Source: Vulcanimicrobium alpinum (GTDB taxonomy: Bacteria > Vulcanimicrobiota > Vulcanimicrobiia > Vulcanimicrobiales > Vulcanimicrobiaceae). Taken from it: a stretch of DNA of 64,000 bases. The position numbers and the translations under genes are program-made. The notes below the pieces were generated by a model. It ran no database searches. It was given only the letters and a program-made list of their open reading frames with translations, and had not been told where the DNA came from. Positions 25,790-36,550 of the stretch are shown here, piece by piece (the stretch's first letter is position 1; the number at the start of each line of letters is the position of its first letter). The stretch lies in NCBI RefSeq assembly GCF_027923555.1, contig NZ_AP025523.1:1550001-1614000 (forward strand), given 5' to 3'.

Positions 25790-27004
25790 CTACCGGGCGT
25801 CGATCCAGCGGACGAAGTCGGCGATGCGCGCGACGCCGCCGTGATGTCCTGCGAGCGGCGGATCCTGCAGCGTTCCGAGCGGCGCGACCCGGACGGCGCG
25901 GATCCGTGCGGCGAGGGCGACGGCGGCGGCATCGGGCGCGACGACGCCGAGCGCCTGCACCGGGAGACGCTGCTCCGCGACGTAGGATGCGATCGCGTCG
26001 TCGCCGGCGCCGATCACGGGAAGCACCCGCGGCAGGAACGGCGGCGGCTCGTCGAACGGCGGCGCGACCACGACCGTCGCGTCGCCGCCGCGGAAGAGCG
26101 CGCCGCGGCCGGCGGCGGCGCGGAACGCCGCGACGCCGCGATACGCGGCGACCGCCGCTGTGCGTTCCGGCGCGAGCCGGCCGCCGGGAAACTCGAGCGA
26201 CGCACGTTCGCATCCGCCGGCGATCCGCTGCGCGATATCCGTGAGCGCATCGCCTGCGGCGTCGACGAAGAGCGCGTGCAGTGAGAGACAGCCTTCGCCG
26301 TCGTACAGCAGGGCGTCGCGCGCGATCGCGTCGGCGAGCACCGGTGCGAGCGTTGCGGCTTCGCGTGCGGTGAGCCGGCCGATCGTCGCCCGGTGACCGA
26401 ACGGAACGAAGCGTGTCTCGATCCCGCACCGAACGCGGATCGCGTGCAGCGCGTCGTCGCGGCCGAAGGCGACTACGACGTCGGCGCCGCCGAGCAGCGC
26501 GCCTTCGTCGGGATCGGCGCCGCCTTCCCAGGCTCGCGCGCGTGCGGCGTCGGCGAACGCAGGATGCTCTTCGGCGAGCGAGGAGAAGAACGCCGCGATC
26601 AAGGCGTCGCTGCGATCCTTGACGACGACGTCGCATTTGGCGCACAGCGCGAAGATCGCCGGCGCCAGCGCGACGCCGATCGTCGTGTCGCTTGAGACGA
26701 TCGCGACGCGATCGACGCCGCGCGCCCAGGCGGCCGGCGCGTCGACGCGTTCGACCGGTCCGTCGAGCGCGTCGACGCTCCCGAGTTCCGACGCGATCGC
26801 CGCGTTCAGCGCGGCGCGGGTCACGCCGCCGAAGAGCCGGTCGAGCGCGTAGTCGACGACCGGCGTGGTGTAGCCCAGCCGCGTCTCGATCGCCGCCGTG
26901 GCGCGCACCCGCGGCGGAAAATCGGCGTCCTGCCAGCGTTCGGCGGCGTCAGCGACGTGCGCGACGATGCGCGAGGCATCGAGCGCGCGCAGCGCGGCGC
27001 TCAT
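25790..27004 (-). CDS. LuxC-like acyl-CoA/acyl-protein reductase
   Basis: A 404-residue protein of the LuxC family, an aldehyde-dehydrogenase-fold reductase that converts an activated acyl group to aldehyde with NADPH. The active-site region ALLYDGEGCLSLHALFV places the nucleophile Cys at residue 239. GVDRVAIVSSDTTIGVALAP and VVVKDRSDALIAAFFSSL match the nucleotide-binding part. ATG at 27004 overlaps the LuxE-like stop by 4 nt. No luxA/B luciferase or luxD thioesterase is present, so the aldehyde serves something other than light. Confidence 0.88.
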   Translation of the reverse strand: MSAALRALDASRIVAHVADAAERWQDADFPPRVRATAAIETRLGYTTPVVDYALDRLFGGVTRAALNAAIASELGSVDALDGPVERVDAPAAWARGVDRVAIVSSDTTIGVALAPAIFALCAKCDVVVKDRSDALIAAFFSSLAEEHPAFADAARARAWEGGADPDEGALLGGADVVVAFGRDDALHAIRVRCGIETRFVPFGHRATIGRLTAREAATLAPVLADAIARDALLYDGEGCLSLHALFVDAAGDALTDIAQRIAGGCERASLEFPGGRLAPERTAAVAAYRGVAAFRAAAGRGALFRGGDATVVVAPPFDEPPPFLPRVLPVIGAGDDAIASYVAEQRLPVQALGVVAPDAAAVALAARIRAVRVAPLGTLQDPPLAGHHGGVARIADFVRWIDAR

Positions 27005-28128
27005 CGCGGCCGGGCGAGGCCGCGGCGCGCAAGCAGCGTCTCGGCGTCGAGCGAACAGCCGCGCAGCTCGGCGCCGGCTTCCCGCCCGAACAGCACGAGG
27101 CCGCCCTCGACGAGCGCGCCGACGTCCTCGGTGTCGATCGCGATCGCAGAGCCGCGATTCGCGAGGTCGATGTGACGGATCACGCCGACCGTCCCGGGCG
27201 GCAGCGGCGTTCCCTCGCCGTCGTGGACGATCGCGCGCAGCCACGGCGGCGCAACCTTCACGCGCGGTTCGATGCGCGCGCGCGACGCCGGCGTGTCGTA
27301 CCACTGCGAGGAGAGTTCGGTCATCCCGTACTCCGCGACGATCGCTTCGATCGGGACGCCGAGCCGCGCCGACGCGTCGCGGTAGAGATCCGCACGCGCA
27401 ATGAACCGCGAGCGGCCTTTGAAGCCGCCGGTCTCCATGATGCGCGAACCCGGCGGGAGCGCGAGCGCGAGATCGCGCGCGGCGAGCTCGTCGAGCAGCG
27501 CGACGAGCGCGAATGCCGTCGTCGCCACGCAGACCGCAGTGCCGTCGGCGACCGCAGCGCGCATGTCGCGCACGAACCCGTCGACGTCGAGCGCGTCGCC
27601 GTGGAGGTACCATGCCGTGCGGCCGTCGCCGCGGGCGAGCGCGACCGCGGCCATCATGTGGCCGAGCGAACTGTGCGGGCGTTCGCGCGCATCGGGGACG
27701 AGGTTGGCATAGCGCAGGCGCGCTCCGTCGGCGAGCATCATGCGATCGAACGACGCCAGCAGGGCGGCTTCGTAGAGCGCGGTGGTATCGAATTCGTGGC
27801 GGCCGCTCTTGCCGCCCAGCGTCGTCCCGCTGGTCTCGAACCACGCGACGGTGCGCTCCGGGGGGAACGTTGCGAGACGCGCGTCCTTGAACGCGGCGGC
27901 CGGGACGGCGGGGATTTCCGCGATCGTCTGCGGCCGGCGGGTCGCCGAGAAGCCGTTTGCGCGCGCGAACGCGGCGTAGGGTTCGTTGTGCGCGACCTGG
28001 TGCGCGAAGAGCGCCTGCGCGAGCGCCAAGAAAGCCTCGTACGAGAGCGTGCTGCCGTCGTGCCCGTAACGCGCGACCACATCCAGAATCCGCGCATCGA
28101 GCGCAGCGGCACCGGCCGCCTCAGTCAC
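27001..28128 (-). CDS. LuxE-like acyl-protein synthetase
   Basis: A 375-residue ATP-dependent acyl-activating enzyme of the LuxE/PaaK-related family. The AMP-forming signature FETSGTTLGGKSGRHEFD is near residue 96. ETGGFKGRSR and AEYGMTELSSQWYD are further adenylate-site motifs. The C-terminal RGCSLDAE (Cys 358) matches the acyl-accepting cysteine of LuxE. It would activate a carboxylic acid as adenylate, load it on its own Cys and hand it to LuxC. GTG start at 28128 falls within a repeat-derived GTGAC unit. Chain length or aryl preference is not readable. Confidence 0.87.
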   Translation of the reverse strand: MTEAAGAAALDARILDVVARYGHDGSTLSYEAFLALAQALFAHQVAHNEPYAAFARANGFSATRRPQTIAEIPAVPAAAFKDARLATFPPERTVAWFETSGTTLGGKSGRHEFDTTALYEAALLASFDRMMLADGARLRYANLVPDARERPHSSLGHMMAAVALARGDGRTAWYLHGDALDVDGFVRDMRAAVADGTAVCVATTAFALVALLDELAARDLALALPPGSRIMETGGFKGRSRFIARADLYRDASARLGVPIEAIVAEYGMTELSSQWYDTPASRARIEPRVKVAPPWLRAIVHDGEGTPLPPGTVGVIRHIDLANRGSAIAIDTEDVGALVEGGLVLFGREAGAELRGCSLDAETLLARRGLARPR

Positions 28129-28267
28129 GCCTCGTCACGCCCCCTCACGCCCCGTCACGCTGAGCCTGTCGAAGCGCAGCCCCTGACGTGCACGAGTCGT
28201 CCGCGCTTCGACAAGCTCAGCGTGACGGAGCGTGACAGCGCTCAGCGTGACGGGGCTCAGCGTGACG
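28120..28267. repeat. Cluster of the dispersed GCTCAGCGTGACG repeat
   Basis: Three direct copies of GCTCAGCGTGACG at 28215-28227, 28240-28252 and 28255-28267. An opposite-strand copy extends from 28153 to 28177. The 28153 and 28205 copies form an inverted repeat (TTCGACA...CTCAGCGTGACG arms) around about 27 nt. Further partial CGTCACG units run down to the luxE start codon. The copy at 28255 supplies the TGA stop of the CoA-binding gene. Confidence 0.85.
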
Positions 28268-28739
28268 AGGCTCGGCGGGCGGTGAGGAGGCCGGTGTTCA
28301 TGCCGCCCAAATGCAGGCCGCCGTCGAAGCGCGCCGACTCCACTTTGATGCAGCGGTCGACGACGACGTCGAGACCCGCTTCGTCGGCGAGCCGGATCGC
28401 CTCGTCGTTGACGACGCCGTATTGGAACCAGATCGCTTTCGCGCCGGCCGCGATCGCCTCGCGCGCGGCCTCCGACGCACTCTCCGGTTTGCGGAAGACG
28501 TCGACGATGTCGGGCGCGCCGCGCTCGGCCGCGTATGCCGCAAGGGTCGGAAACGCGCGCACGCCGTCGATCTCTGCGATCGACGGGTTGATCGGCGTGA
28601 CCTCGAGCATCCCGCGCGTGCGCAGGTACGAGAACACGAAGTACGACGGCCGCGTCGGGTTGGCGGAAGCGCCGACCATCGCGACGGTGCGCGAGCGTTC
28701 CAGCAGCGCGCGCCGCTGGGACGCCGTCTCCAGGATCAC
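28257..28739 (-). CDS. CoA-binding domain protein (YccU-like)
   Basis: A 160-residue single Rossmann-fold CoA-binding protein. RSRTVAMVGASANPTRPSYFVFSYL is the conserved N-terminal loop (quoted here over two strands, residues about 13-37). VDVFRKPESASE and AIWFQYGVVNDEAIRLADEAG match the family's succinyl-CoA-synthetase-like core. Biological role unknown in general. GTG at 28739 overlaps the sulfhydrylase stop (GTGA). Its own stop codon is provided by the repeat cluster, leaving a short RRASSR tail. Confidence 0.9.
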   Translation of the reverse strand: MILETASQRRALLERSRTVAMVGASANPTRPSYFVFSYLRTRGMLEVTPINPSIAEIDGVRAFPTLAAYAAERGAPDIVDVFRKPESASEAAREAIAAGAKAIWFQYGVVNDEAIRLADEAGLDVVVDRCIKVESARFDGGLHLGGMNTGLLTARRASSR

Positions 28740-30046
28740 GGCATCCGCACCGTCGTCGCTGCGCGCCCCGCCGCGGCCAAGCCGCGCTCCAGATCCCACA
28801 ACAGATCGTCCACGTCTTCAAGACCCACCGAGAGGCGGATCAGATCCGCGCCGATCCCGGCGGCCTGGAGCTCCTCGTCGGACAACTGCTGGTGCGTCGT
28901 CGATGCGGGATGGATCACCAGGCTCTTCGCGTCGCCGACGTTGGCGAGGTGGCTGAAGAGCTCCAGCGATTCGATGAAGGCGCGGCCGGCTTCGCGTCCG
29001 CCGCGCAGGCCGAAGCTGAAGACCGCGCCCGCGCCGCTGGGCAGATACTTCTGCGCGCGTTCGCGTTCGGGGCTGTCGTCGAGCCCGGCGTACGCGACCC
29101 AGCCCACTTCGTCGCGTCCGCGCAGGAACTCCGCGACCGCGCGCGCGTTGGCGACGTGCGCCGGCATCCGCAGCGCGAGCGTCTCGAGACCTTGCACGAG
29201 CAGCCACGCGTTCATCGGCGAGATCGCCGCGCCGATGTCGCGCAGCAATTCGACCCGCGCGCGCATGAGGAACGCGTACTCGCCGAACGTCTCGGTGAAA
29301 TTCAGGCCGTGATAGCCGGGGCTCGGCGTCGAGATCAGCGGATGCCCCCCGGCGCCCCACGGAAAGCGGCCCGATTCGACGATCGCGCCGCCGAGCACGG
29401 TCCCGTGGCCGCCGATGAACTTCGTCGCCGAATGCACGACGACGTCGGCGCCGTGTTCGATCGGTCGGCAGAGGTACGGCGTCGCAAAGGTGCTGTCGAC
29501 GATGAGCGGGACGCCGGCCGCGTGCGCGATCTCAGCGAGCCCCGCGAGATCGGCGACCTCCCCGCGCGGGTTGCCGATCGTCTCGGTGAAGAGGGCGCGC
29601 GTGTTTTCGCGCAGTGCGGCGCGCACGGCGTCCAGATCGTTCGGCGGCACGAAGGTGACGGCGATCCCCATCCGTTTGAGCGTGACGGAGAACTGCGTGA
29701 TCGTCCCGCCGTAGAGGTTCGTCGACGCGACGAGGTGATCGCCGGCTTCGGCGACGGTGAGGATCGCGATCAACTGCGCGGAGAGGCCGCTCGCGGTCGC
29801 GACGGCGCCGAGGCCCCCTTCGAGGTTCGCGAGCTTCTCTTCGAACGCCGCGACCGTGGGGTTGCCGATGCGCGTGTAGATGTTCCCGTACGTGCGCAGC
29901 GCGAACAGCTCGGCGGCGTGCTCGGCGGAGTCGAACACGAAGCTCGTCGAGAGGTGCAGCGGCAGGGCCCGCGCTCCGGTCTCGCCGTCGGGCGGCGTCC
30001 CCGCGTGCAGCGCGCGCGTGCGAAAACCGAAGGCGCGGTCGCTCAT
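28736..30046 (-). CDS. metY: O-acetylhomoserine sulfhydrylase (Cys/Met metabolism PLP enzyme)
   Basis: A 436-residue gamma-family PLP enzyme. Length and motifs (TRALHAGTPPDGETGARALP, YTRIGNPTVAAFEEKLANLEGG, LYGGTITQF, PLP lysine in VVHSATKFIGGHGT) match O-acetyl-L-homoserine aminocarboxypropyltransferase. That enzyme makes homocysteine from O-acetylhomoserine and sulfide. Cystathionine gamma-synthase and gamma-lyase are shorter relatives. ATG at 30046. It heads the minus-strand run leading to the CoA-binding and lux-like genes, though a shared promoter is not proven. Confidence 0.93.
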   Translation of the reverse strand: MSDRAFGFRTRALHAGTPPDGETGARALPLHLSTSFVFDSAEHAAELFALRTYGNIYTRIGNPTVAAFEEKLANLEGGLGAVATASGLSAQLIAILTVAEAGDHLVASTNLYGGTITQFSVTLKRMGIAVTFVPPNDLDAVRAALRENTRALFTETIGNPRGEVADLAGLAEIAHAAGVPLIVDSTFATPYLCRPIEHGADVVVHSATKFIGGHGTVLGGAIVESGRFPWGAGGHPLISTPSPGYHGLNFTETFGEYAFLMRARVELLRDIGAAISPMNAWLLVQGLETLALRMPAHVANARAVAEFLRGRDEVGWVAYAGLDDSPERERAQKYLPSGAGAVFSFGLRGGREAGRAFIESLELFSHLANVGDAKSLVIHPASTTHQQLSDEELQAAGIGADLIRLSVGLEDVDDLLWDLERGLAAAGRAATTVRMP

Positions 30047-30056
30047 CCGTGTTCCT

Positions 30057-30674
30057 CTACGTGATGCGTTCTTTTTTGCGGTGCGAGGCGGTGAACGGCG
30101 TGCCTTTGTCTTTCGGATCGGCGCTCGTGTAGAGCCCGACCATGTCGCCGAAGTTCTCCGCATAGCCAGACATCGTGTACGTGTCGCCCTTCGCGTTCTT
30201 CAGCGTCAGCTTGAAGAGCCGGCCGTCGAAGGTGCCGGTGAAGGTGAGCGTCTCGCGCGGGTTGTCTTTGACCCACCGCCCGGTGAGCTGGTCGCTCTTC
30301 TGGGTGACGTAGAGATGGGAGTAGATCGTGCGGAACGTCGTGAGCGGCTGCATCTGCACTTCCCACACGCCGTCCATCGTTTGAAATTGCGGCGGTTCGG
30401 GCGTGTCGGACGGGCTGGCTTCGGGCGACGGCGCCGCGCGGCGGCCGCGCCGGGCGGGCGCCGGGCTCGGGCTTGCCGCCGGGACGGCCGAGGGAGCGGC
30501 GCTCGGCACCGGCGTTCCGATGAGCGGGACGGAGGGCGTCGCGACGCTGCCGTTCGGGGGCGGAGGAGGCGGCGGCGTGGCGGCGCCGGGGCCGGGCTGA
30601 GCGACTTGGGCGGCGGCGGTGCCGCCGACGGCGAGCGCGGCGAGCGCGACCAGCGCGAGCTGACGAAGGTTCAA
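30057..30674 (-). CDS. Exported hypothetical protein with Pro-rich linker
   Basis: A 205-residue protein. TTG start at 30674 preceded by AGAGG at 5-nt spacing. A signal peptide (RQLALVALAALAVGGTAAA) is followed by about 75 low-complexity residues rich in Pro, Ala and Ser. A C-terminal domain of about 105 residues (DGVWEVQMQPLTTF... LTGRWVKDNPRETLTFTG) looks like a small beta-barrel of the kind that follows linkers in periplasmic proteins. No family recognised. It lies 10 nt upstream of metY on the same strand. Confidence 0.75.
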   Translation of the reverse strand: MNLRQLALVALAALAVGGTAAAQVAQPGPGAATPPPPPPPNGSVATPSVPLIGTPVPSAAPSAVPAASPSPAPARRGRRAAPSPEASPSDTPEPPQFQTMDGVWEVQMQPLTTFRTIYSHLYVTQKSDQLTGRWVKDNPRETLTFTGTFDGRLFKLTLKNAKGDTYTMSGYAENFGDMVGLYTSADPKDKGTPFTASHRKKERIT

Positions 30675-30835
30675 CGGGACCTCTTCACGGCGGAGAATGA
30701 CCGGGCTTGTGTTCGCACTGCCCGCCGCCGTTCATCTTCGCGGAGAGCCCCTGCGAAAAGAGGCAACGCGGCGCCGGCGCGCGCGGTTCCCTCGCGCGGC
30801 AACCCCCTTGCGGCTGGTGGTATTATGGGAGCGCT

Positions 30836-31114
30836 GTGAAAACCGAGTGCCACCCCAAGTGGTTCCCGGAGGCCAAGGTCACCTGCGCCTGCGGAAACCA
30901 ATTTACCACCGGATCGACATCGCCGAACATCAGCGTCGAAGTCTGCTCCAACTGCCATCCCTTGTGGACCGGGCAGCAGAAGTTCCTCGACACCGCGGGC
31001 CGGGTCGAGAAGTTCAACCAGCGCGCCGCCATGGCCGACAAGAAGAAGGCCGAAGCCGCCGCGCGGAAGAGCAAGAAGCAGGCCGCCGAGGAAACCGTGA
31101 CCGTCCCGGCTTAG
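30836..31114 (+). CDS. rpmE: 50S ribosomal protein L31
   Basis: A 92-residue zinc-containing (C+) L31. The start [21 protein letters not shown] and the second pair [11 protein letters not shown] carry the four zinc Cys, and RVEKFNQR ends the globular part. A Lys/Ala-rich tail of about 25 residues follows, longer than in E. coli. GTG at 30836 is preceded by GGGAG at 5-nt spacing. An intrinsic terminator follows the stop. It neighbours prfA, a common rpmE-prfA order. Confidence 0.95.
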   Translation: MKTECHPKWFPEAKVTCACGNQFTTGSTSPNISVEVCSNCHPLWTGQQKFLDTAGRVEKFNQRAAMADKKKAEAAARKSKKQAAEETVTVPA

Positions 31115-31135
31115 CGCCGCACGTCCGGATCGGGG

Positions 31136-31166
31136 AAGCGAGCCGTGCCACGGCTCGCTTCTTTCT
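31136..31166 (+). terminator. Intrinsic terminator after rpmE
   Basis: An 11-bp perfect stem (AAGCGAGCCGT / ACGGCTCGCTT) with a GCC loop, followed by CTTTCT. It lies between the rpmE stop and the prfA start, only 6 nt before the latter, so it may attenuate read-through into prfA. Confidence 0.85.
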
Positions 31167-31172
31167 CGTCTG

Positions 31173-32270
31173 ATGCAATATCACGATCGCCTCGAGACGC
31201 TCTCGAAACGCTTCGATGAAATCGACGCCGCGCTCGCGGACACGAGCGGCGGCTTCGATCAGGCGCGTTTTACCGCGCTGATGAGAGAGCGCGCGGCGAT
31301 CGAGGAGACGGTTGCGACGTTCCGCGCGCTCGGCGCGCTGCTGCGCGAGATCGCCGAAAACGACGCGCTGCGCGCCGACCGCTCCGATCCCGATCTCTGC
31401 GCGCTCGCCGAAGAAGAAGCCCCGGCGCTGCGCGAGCGGCGCGTCGCGCTCGAAGCGCAGCTCCAGGAACTGATGCTGCCGCGCGATCCCAACGACACCA
31501 AGGACATCTTCATCGAGATCCGTGCCGGCGCCGGCGGCGACGAAGCGGGGATCTTCGCCGGCGATCTGCTGCGGATGTACACGCGCTTCGCCGAAGGGAT
31601 GCGGATGCGCGTCGAACTGCTCAGCGAGAGCGAGAACGAAGCCGGCGGTTATAAAGAAGCCGTCGTCGCGGTGAAGGGCGGCGAGCCGTACCGCTGGTTC
31701 AAATACGAATCCGGCGTCCATCGAGTCCAGCGCGTCCCCACGACCGAAGCGGCGGGCCGCATCCACACCTCGACCGCGACGGTCGCCGTGCTGCCGGAAG
31801 TCGAAGACGACGGCGAGATCGAGATTCGTTCGACCGACCTCGAGATCGACACGTTCAAAGCCTCGGGCGCGGGCGGCCAGCACGTCAACAAGACCGAGTC
31901 GGCGATCCGCATCACGCACAAACCGACCGGGATCATCGTCGCGTGCAGCGAGGAACGCTCGCAGCTGCAGAACCGCGAGCGAGCGATGGGGATGCTGCGC
32001 GCGCAGCTCGCCGACCGTCAGCGACGCGAACGCGAAGAAACCGAAGGCGCATTGCGCCGCAGTCAGGTCGGCACCGGCGATCGCAGCGAGAAGATCCGCA
32101 CCTACAATTATCCGCAGGATCGCATCACCGACCACCGGATCAACCAGAACTTCCAGAACATCAAAGCGATCCTCGACGGCGACATGGAAAAGCTCGTCGT
32201 GGAACTGCAGAAGGACGAGAAAGCCCGTCTGCTGGCGGGCGAGACGGTGGGCTCGGGCTCGGCGGCCTGA
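31173..32270 (+). CDS. prfA: Peptide chain release factor 1
   Basis: A 365-residue class I release factor recognising UAA/UAG. The peptide-anticodon position reads P-T-T in HRVQRVPTTEAAGRIHTS (PXT type of RF1). The catalytic GGQ is in SGAGGQHVNKTESA, the PrmC methylation target. ATG at 31173. The stop overlaps the oxidoreductase ATG (TGATG). prmC lies one gene downstream, preserving the usual prfA-prmC neighbourhood. Confidence 0.97.
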   Translation: MQYHDRLETLSKRFDEIDAALADTSGGFDQARFTALMRERAAIEETVATFRALGALLREIAENDALRADRSDPDLCALAEEEAPALRERRVALEAQLQELMLPRDPNDTKDIFIEIRAGAGGDEAGIFAGDLLRMYTRFAEGMRMRVELLSESENEAGGYKEAVVAVKGGEPYRWFKYESGVHRVQRVPTTEAAGRIHTSTATVAVLPEVEDDGEIEIRSTDLEIDTFKASGAGGQHVNKTESAIRITHKPTGIIVACSEERSQLQNRERAMGMLRAQLADRQRREREETEGALRRSQVGTGDRSEKIRTYNYPQDRITDHRINQNFQNIKAILDGDMEKLVVELQKDEKARLLAGETVGSGSAA

Positions 32271-33240
32271 TGCGCGCCTGGCAGGTGCGGACGCTCGGCG
32301 GCCCGCGCGATCTGCCCTCGACGAGATCCCCGCTCTGGCGCCCGGCCCCGGCGAGGTCGCAATCACGGTGCATGCCGCGGGCGTCAATTTCCCCGACGTG
32401 CTGATCGCGGCGGGCCGCTATCAAGTCAAGCCGCCGCTGCCGTTCACCCTCGGCGCGGAGATCGCCGGGACGATCGCTGCGGTCGGGGCGGACGTGCACG
32501 ACCTGCACGTCGGCCAACGCGTCGCGACGCTCGTGCAGACGGGCGGCTACGCGGAGATCGCGGTTGCGCCGGCGGCGACCGTCATCGTCCTGCCGGCGTC
32601 GATCGCGTTCGAAACCGCGGCCGCGATGGTGATGACGTACGGCACCGCGTATCACGCGCTCGTCGATCGCGGGCGCCTGCAGGCCGGTGACCGCGTCGTC
32701 GTCACCGGCGCCGGCGGCGGCGTCGGCACCGCCGCGGTCGACATCGCTTCGGGGCTCGACGCGCGGGTCGTCGCGGTCGTCGGATCGGAGGCGAAACGTG
32801 AGGCAGCACTGCACGCGGGCGCGATGATCGCGGTGGCCGCCGCCGCCGATCTGACGCAGCAGATCAAAGACGCACACGGCGCGACCGACATCCTGCTCGA
32901 CAACGTCGGCGGTGACGTTTTCGACGCCGCGCTGCGTACGCTCGATTGGCGCGGCCGCGCGTTGATCGTCGGCTTCACGTCGGGGCGGATCCCGGAGATC
33001 CCGGCGAACCGGCTGCTGCTGCGCGAAGCGGACGCCCTCGGCGTGTTCTTCGGGACGTGGTCGCAGCGTCATCCCGCCGCGCACCGCGCGAATTTCACGG
33101 CGCTCCTCGCGATGTGCGACGACGGGCGGATCCGTCCGCGCGCGCACGAACGCGTCGCCTTCGACGACGTGCCGCTGGCGCTCGAAGCGATCGCCGAACG
33201 GCGGCTCGTCGGCAAGGCCGTCGTCACCGTGCGGACGTGA
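32270..33240 (+). pseudogene. Quinone oxidoreductase/zinc-binding-ADH-like (MDR) gene with N-terminal frameshift
   Basis: A medium-chain reductase of the NADPH:quinone oxidoreductase type. The N-terminus MRAWQVRTLGGPRDL starts at ATG 32270. The rest (from GEVAITVHAAGVNFPDVLIAA through VTGAGGGVGTAAVDIA and LLDNVGGDVFD) reads in another frame to 33240. The shift lies at the CCC at 32315-32317, where one added base would join both parts into about 323 residues. Without repair, translation from ATG 32368 lacks the first strand. No catalytic zinc Cys pair is seen. It is inserted between prfA and prmC. Confidence 0.85.
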
Positions 33241-34103
33241 CGATCGGCGAAGCGCTGCGCGACGCGGCGGTCCGGCTCGAACCGATCGGCGGCACGGGCC
33301 GCCTCGACGCCGTCTTCCTGCTCGCGCACGCGGGCGGCGTCTCGCGCCAGGAGATGATCGCGCACGCGGAACGCCGGCTCGACGACGACGTCGCGCAGCG
33401 GTTCGCGGCGCTGGTCGAGCAGCGCGCCGCCGGGATGCCGATGGCGTACGTGACCGGCGAGGCCGGCTTCTACGGCCGAATGTTCGGCGTCGACCGGCGC
33501 GTGCTCGTTCCGCGCCCGGAGACGGAGATCGCGATCGAGTGGGCGGTGCGCCATCTGCGTGCGATCGGCCGGGAGAACGGCAGCGCCGCCGACGTCGGGA
33601 CCGGAAGCGGCGCGATCGCGGTGACGCTGGCGTGCGAGCTCCCGGGGTTGGGCGTGTGCGCGAGCGACGTCTCGTTCGCGGCGCTCGCCGTTGCACGCCG
33701 CAACGCCGCGCGCAACAACGTCTTTCAGCACGTAACGTTTCTCACGGGCGACCTCGCGGCGCCGTTGCTCCGGTTCGCGCCGTACGATGCCGTGGTCGCG
33801 AACCTGCCCTACGTCCCGACCGCCGAGTGCGCCGGGCCGCCCGATCCGGTCTCCTACGAACCGCTGGTCGCGCGCGACGGCGGCCCCGACGGGCTCGAGC
33901 TCTACCGGCGCTTTCTTCCCGACTTGGCGCGGCTGGTCGCGCCGCGCGGGATCGCGATCCTCGAGGCTGCTCCGGCGAACGCGCGCACGCTGGAGGCGCT
34001 GGTCGGTCAGGCCCTCCCGCATGCGGGGGTGGAGACGATCCGCGACTACGCCGACCTTGACCGGTTCGTGATCGCCGTGATCCCCCCGGCGAACGGCGGC
34101 TAG
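33237..34103 (+). CDS. prmC: Release factor glutamine N5-methyltransferase
   Basis: A 288-residue SAM-dependent methyltransferase modifying the GGQ glutamine of release factors. An N-terminal helical domain is followed by YGRMFGVDRRVLVPRPETE, the SAM loop DVGTGSGAIAVTLA and the catalytic tetrapeptide NLPY (usual form NPPY) in VVANLPYVPT. GTG at 33237 overlaps the upstream stop (GTGA). The gene sits near its substrate gene prfA. The Pro-to-Leu change in NPPY is noted as unusual but keeps Asn and Tyr. Confidence 0.95.
   Translation: MTIGEALRDAAVRLEPIGGTGRLDAVFLLAHAGGVSRQEMIAHAERRLDDDVAQRFAALVEQRAAGMPMAYVTGEAGFYGRMFGVDRRVLVPRPETEIAIEWAVRHLRAIGRENGSAADVGTGSGAIAVTLACELPGLGVCASDVSFAALAVARRNAARNNVFQHVTFLTGDLAAPLLRFAPYDAVVANLPYVPTAECAGPPDPVSYEPLVARDGGPDGLELYRRFLPDLARLVAPRGIAILEAAPANARTLEALVGQALPHAGVETIRDYADLDRFVIAVIPPANGG

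Positions 34104-36546
<2,443 letters not shown>

Positions 36547-36550
<4 letters not shown>

Noticed and set aside
23439-28128. Bioluminescence (lux) operon
   Set aside because: LuxC- and LuxE-like genes are present, but no LuxA/LuxB luciferase or LuxD thioesterase is encoded nearby.
28120-28267. CRISPR-like array
   Set aside because: Units are 13 bp, irregularly spaced at 15-25 nt, partly inverted, without spacers of equal length or cas genes.
30808-30826. TTGCGG and TATTAT upstream of rpmE as a promoter
   Set aside because: The two boxes are only 7 nt apart. A TGG-TATTAT extended -10 would give a nearly leaderless mRNA that drops the GGGAG ribosome site.
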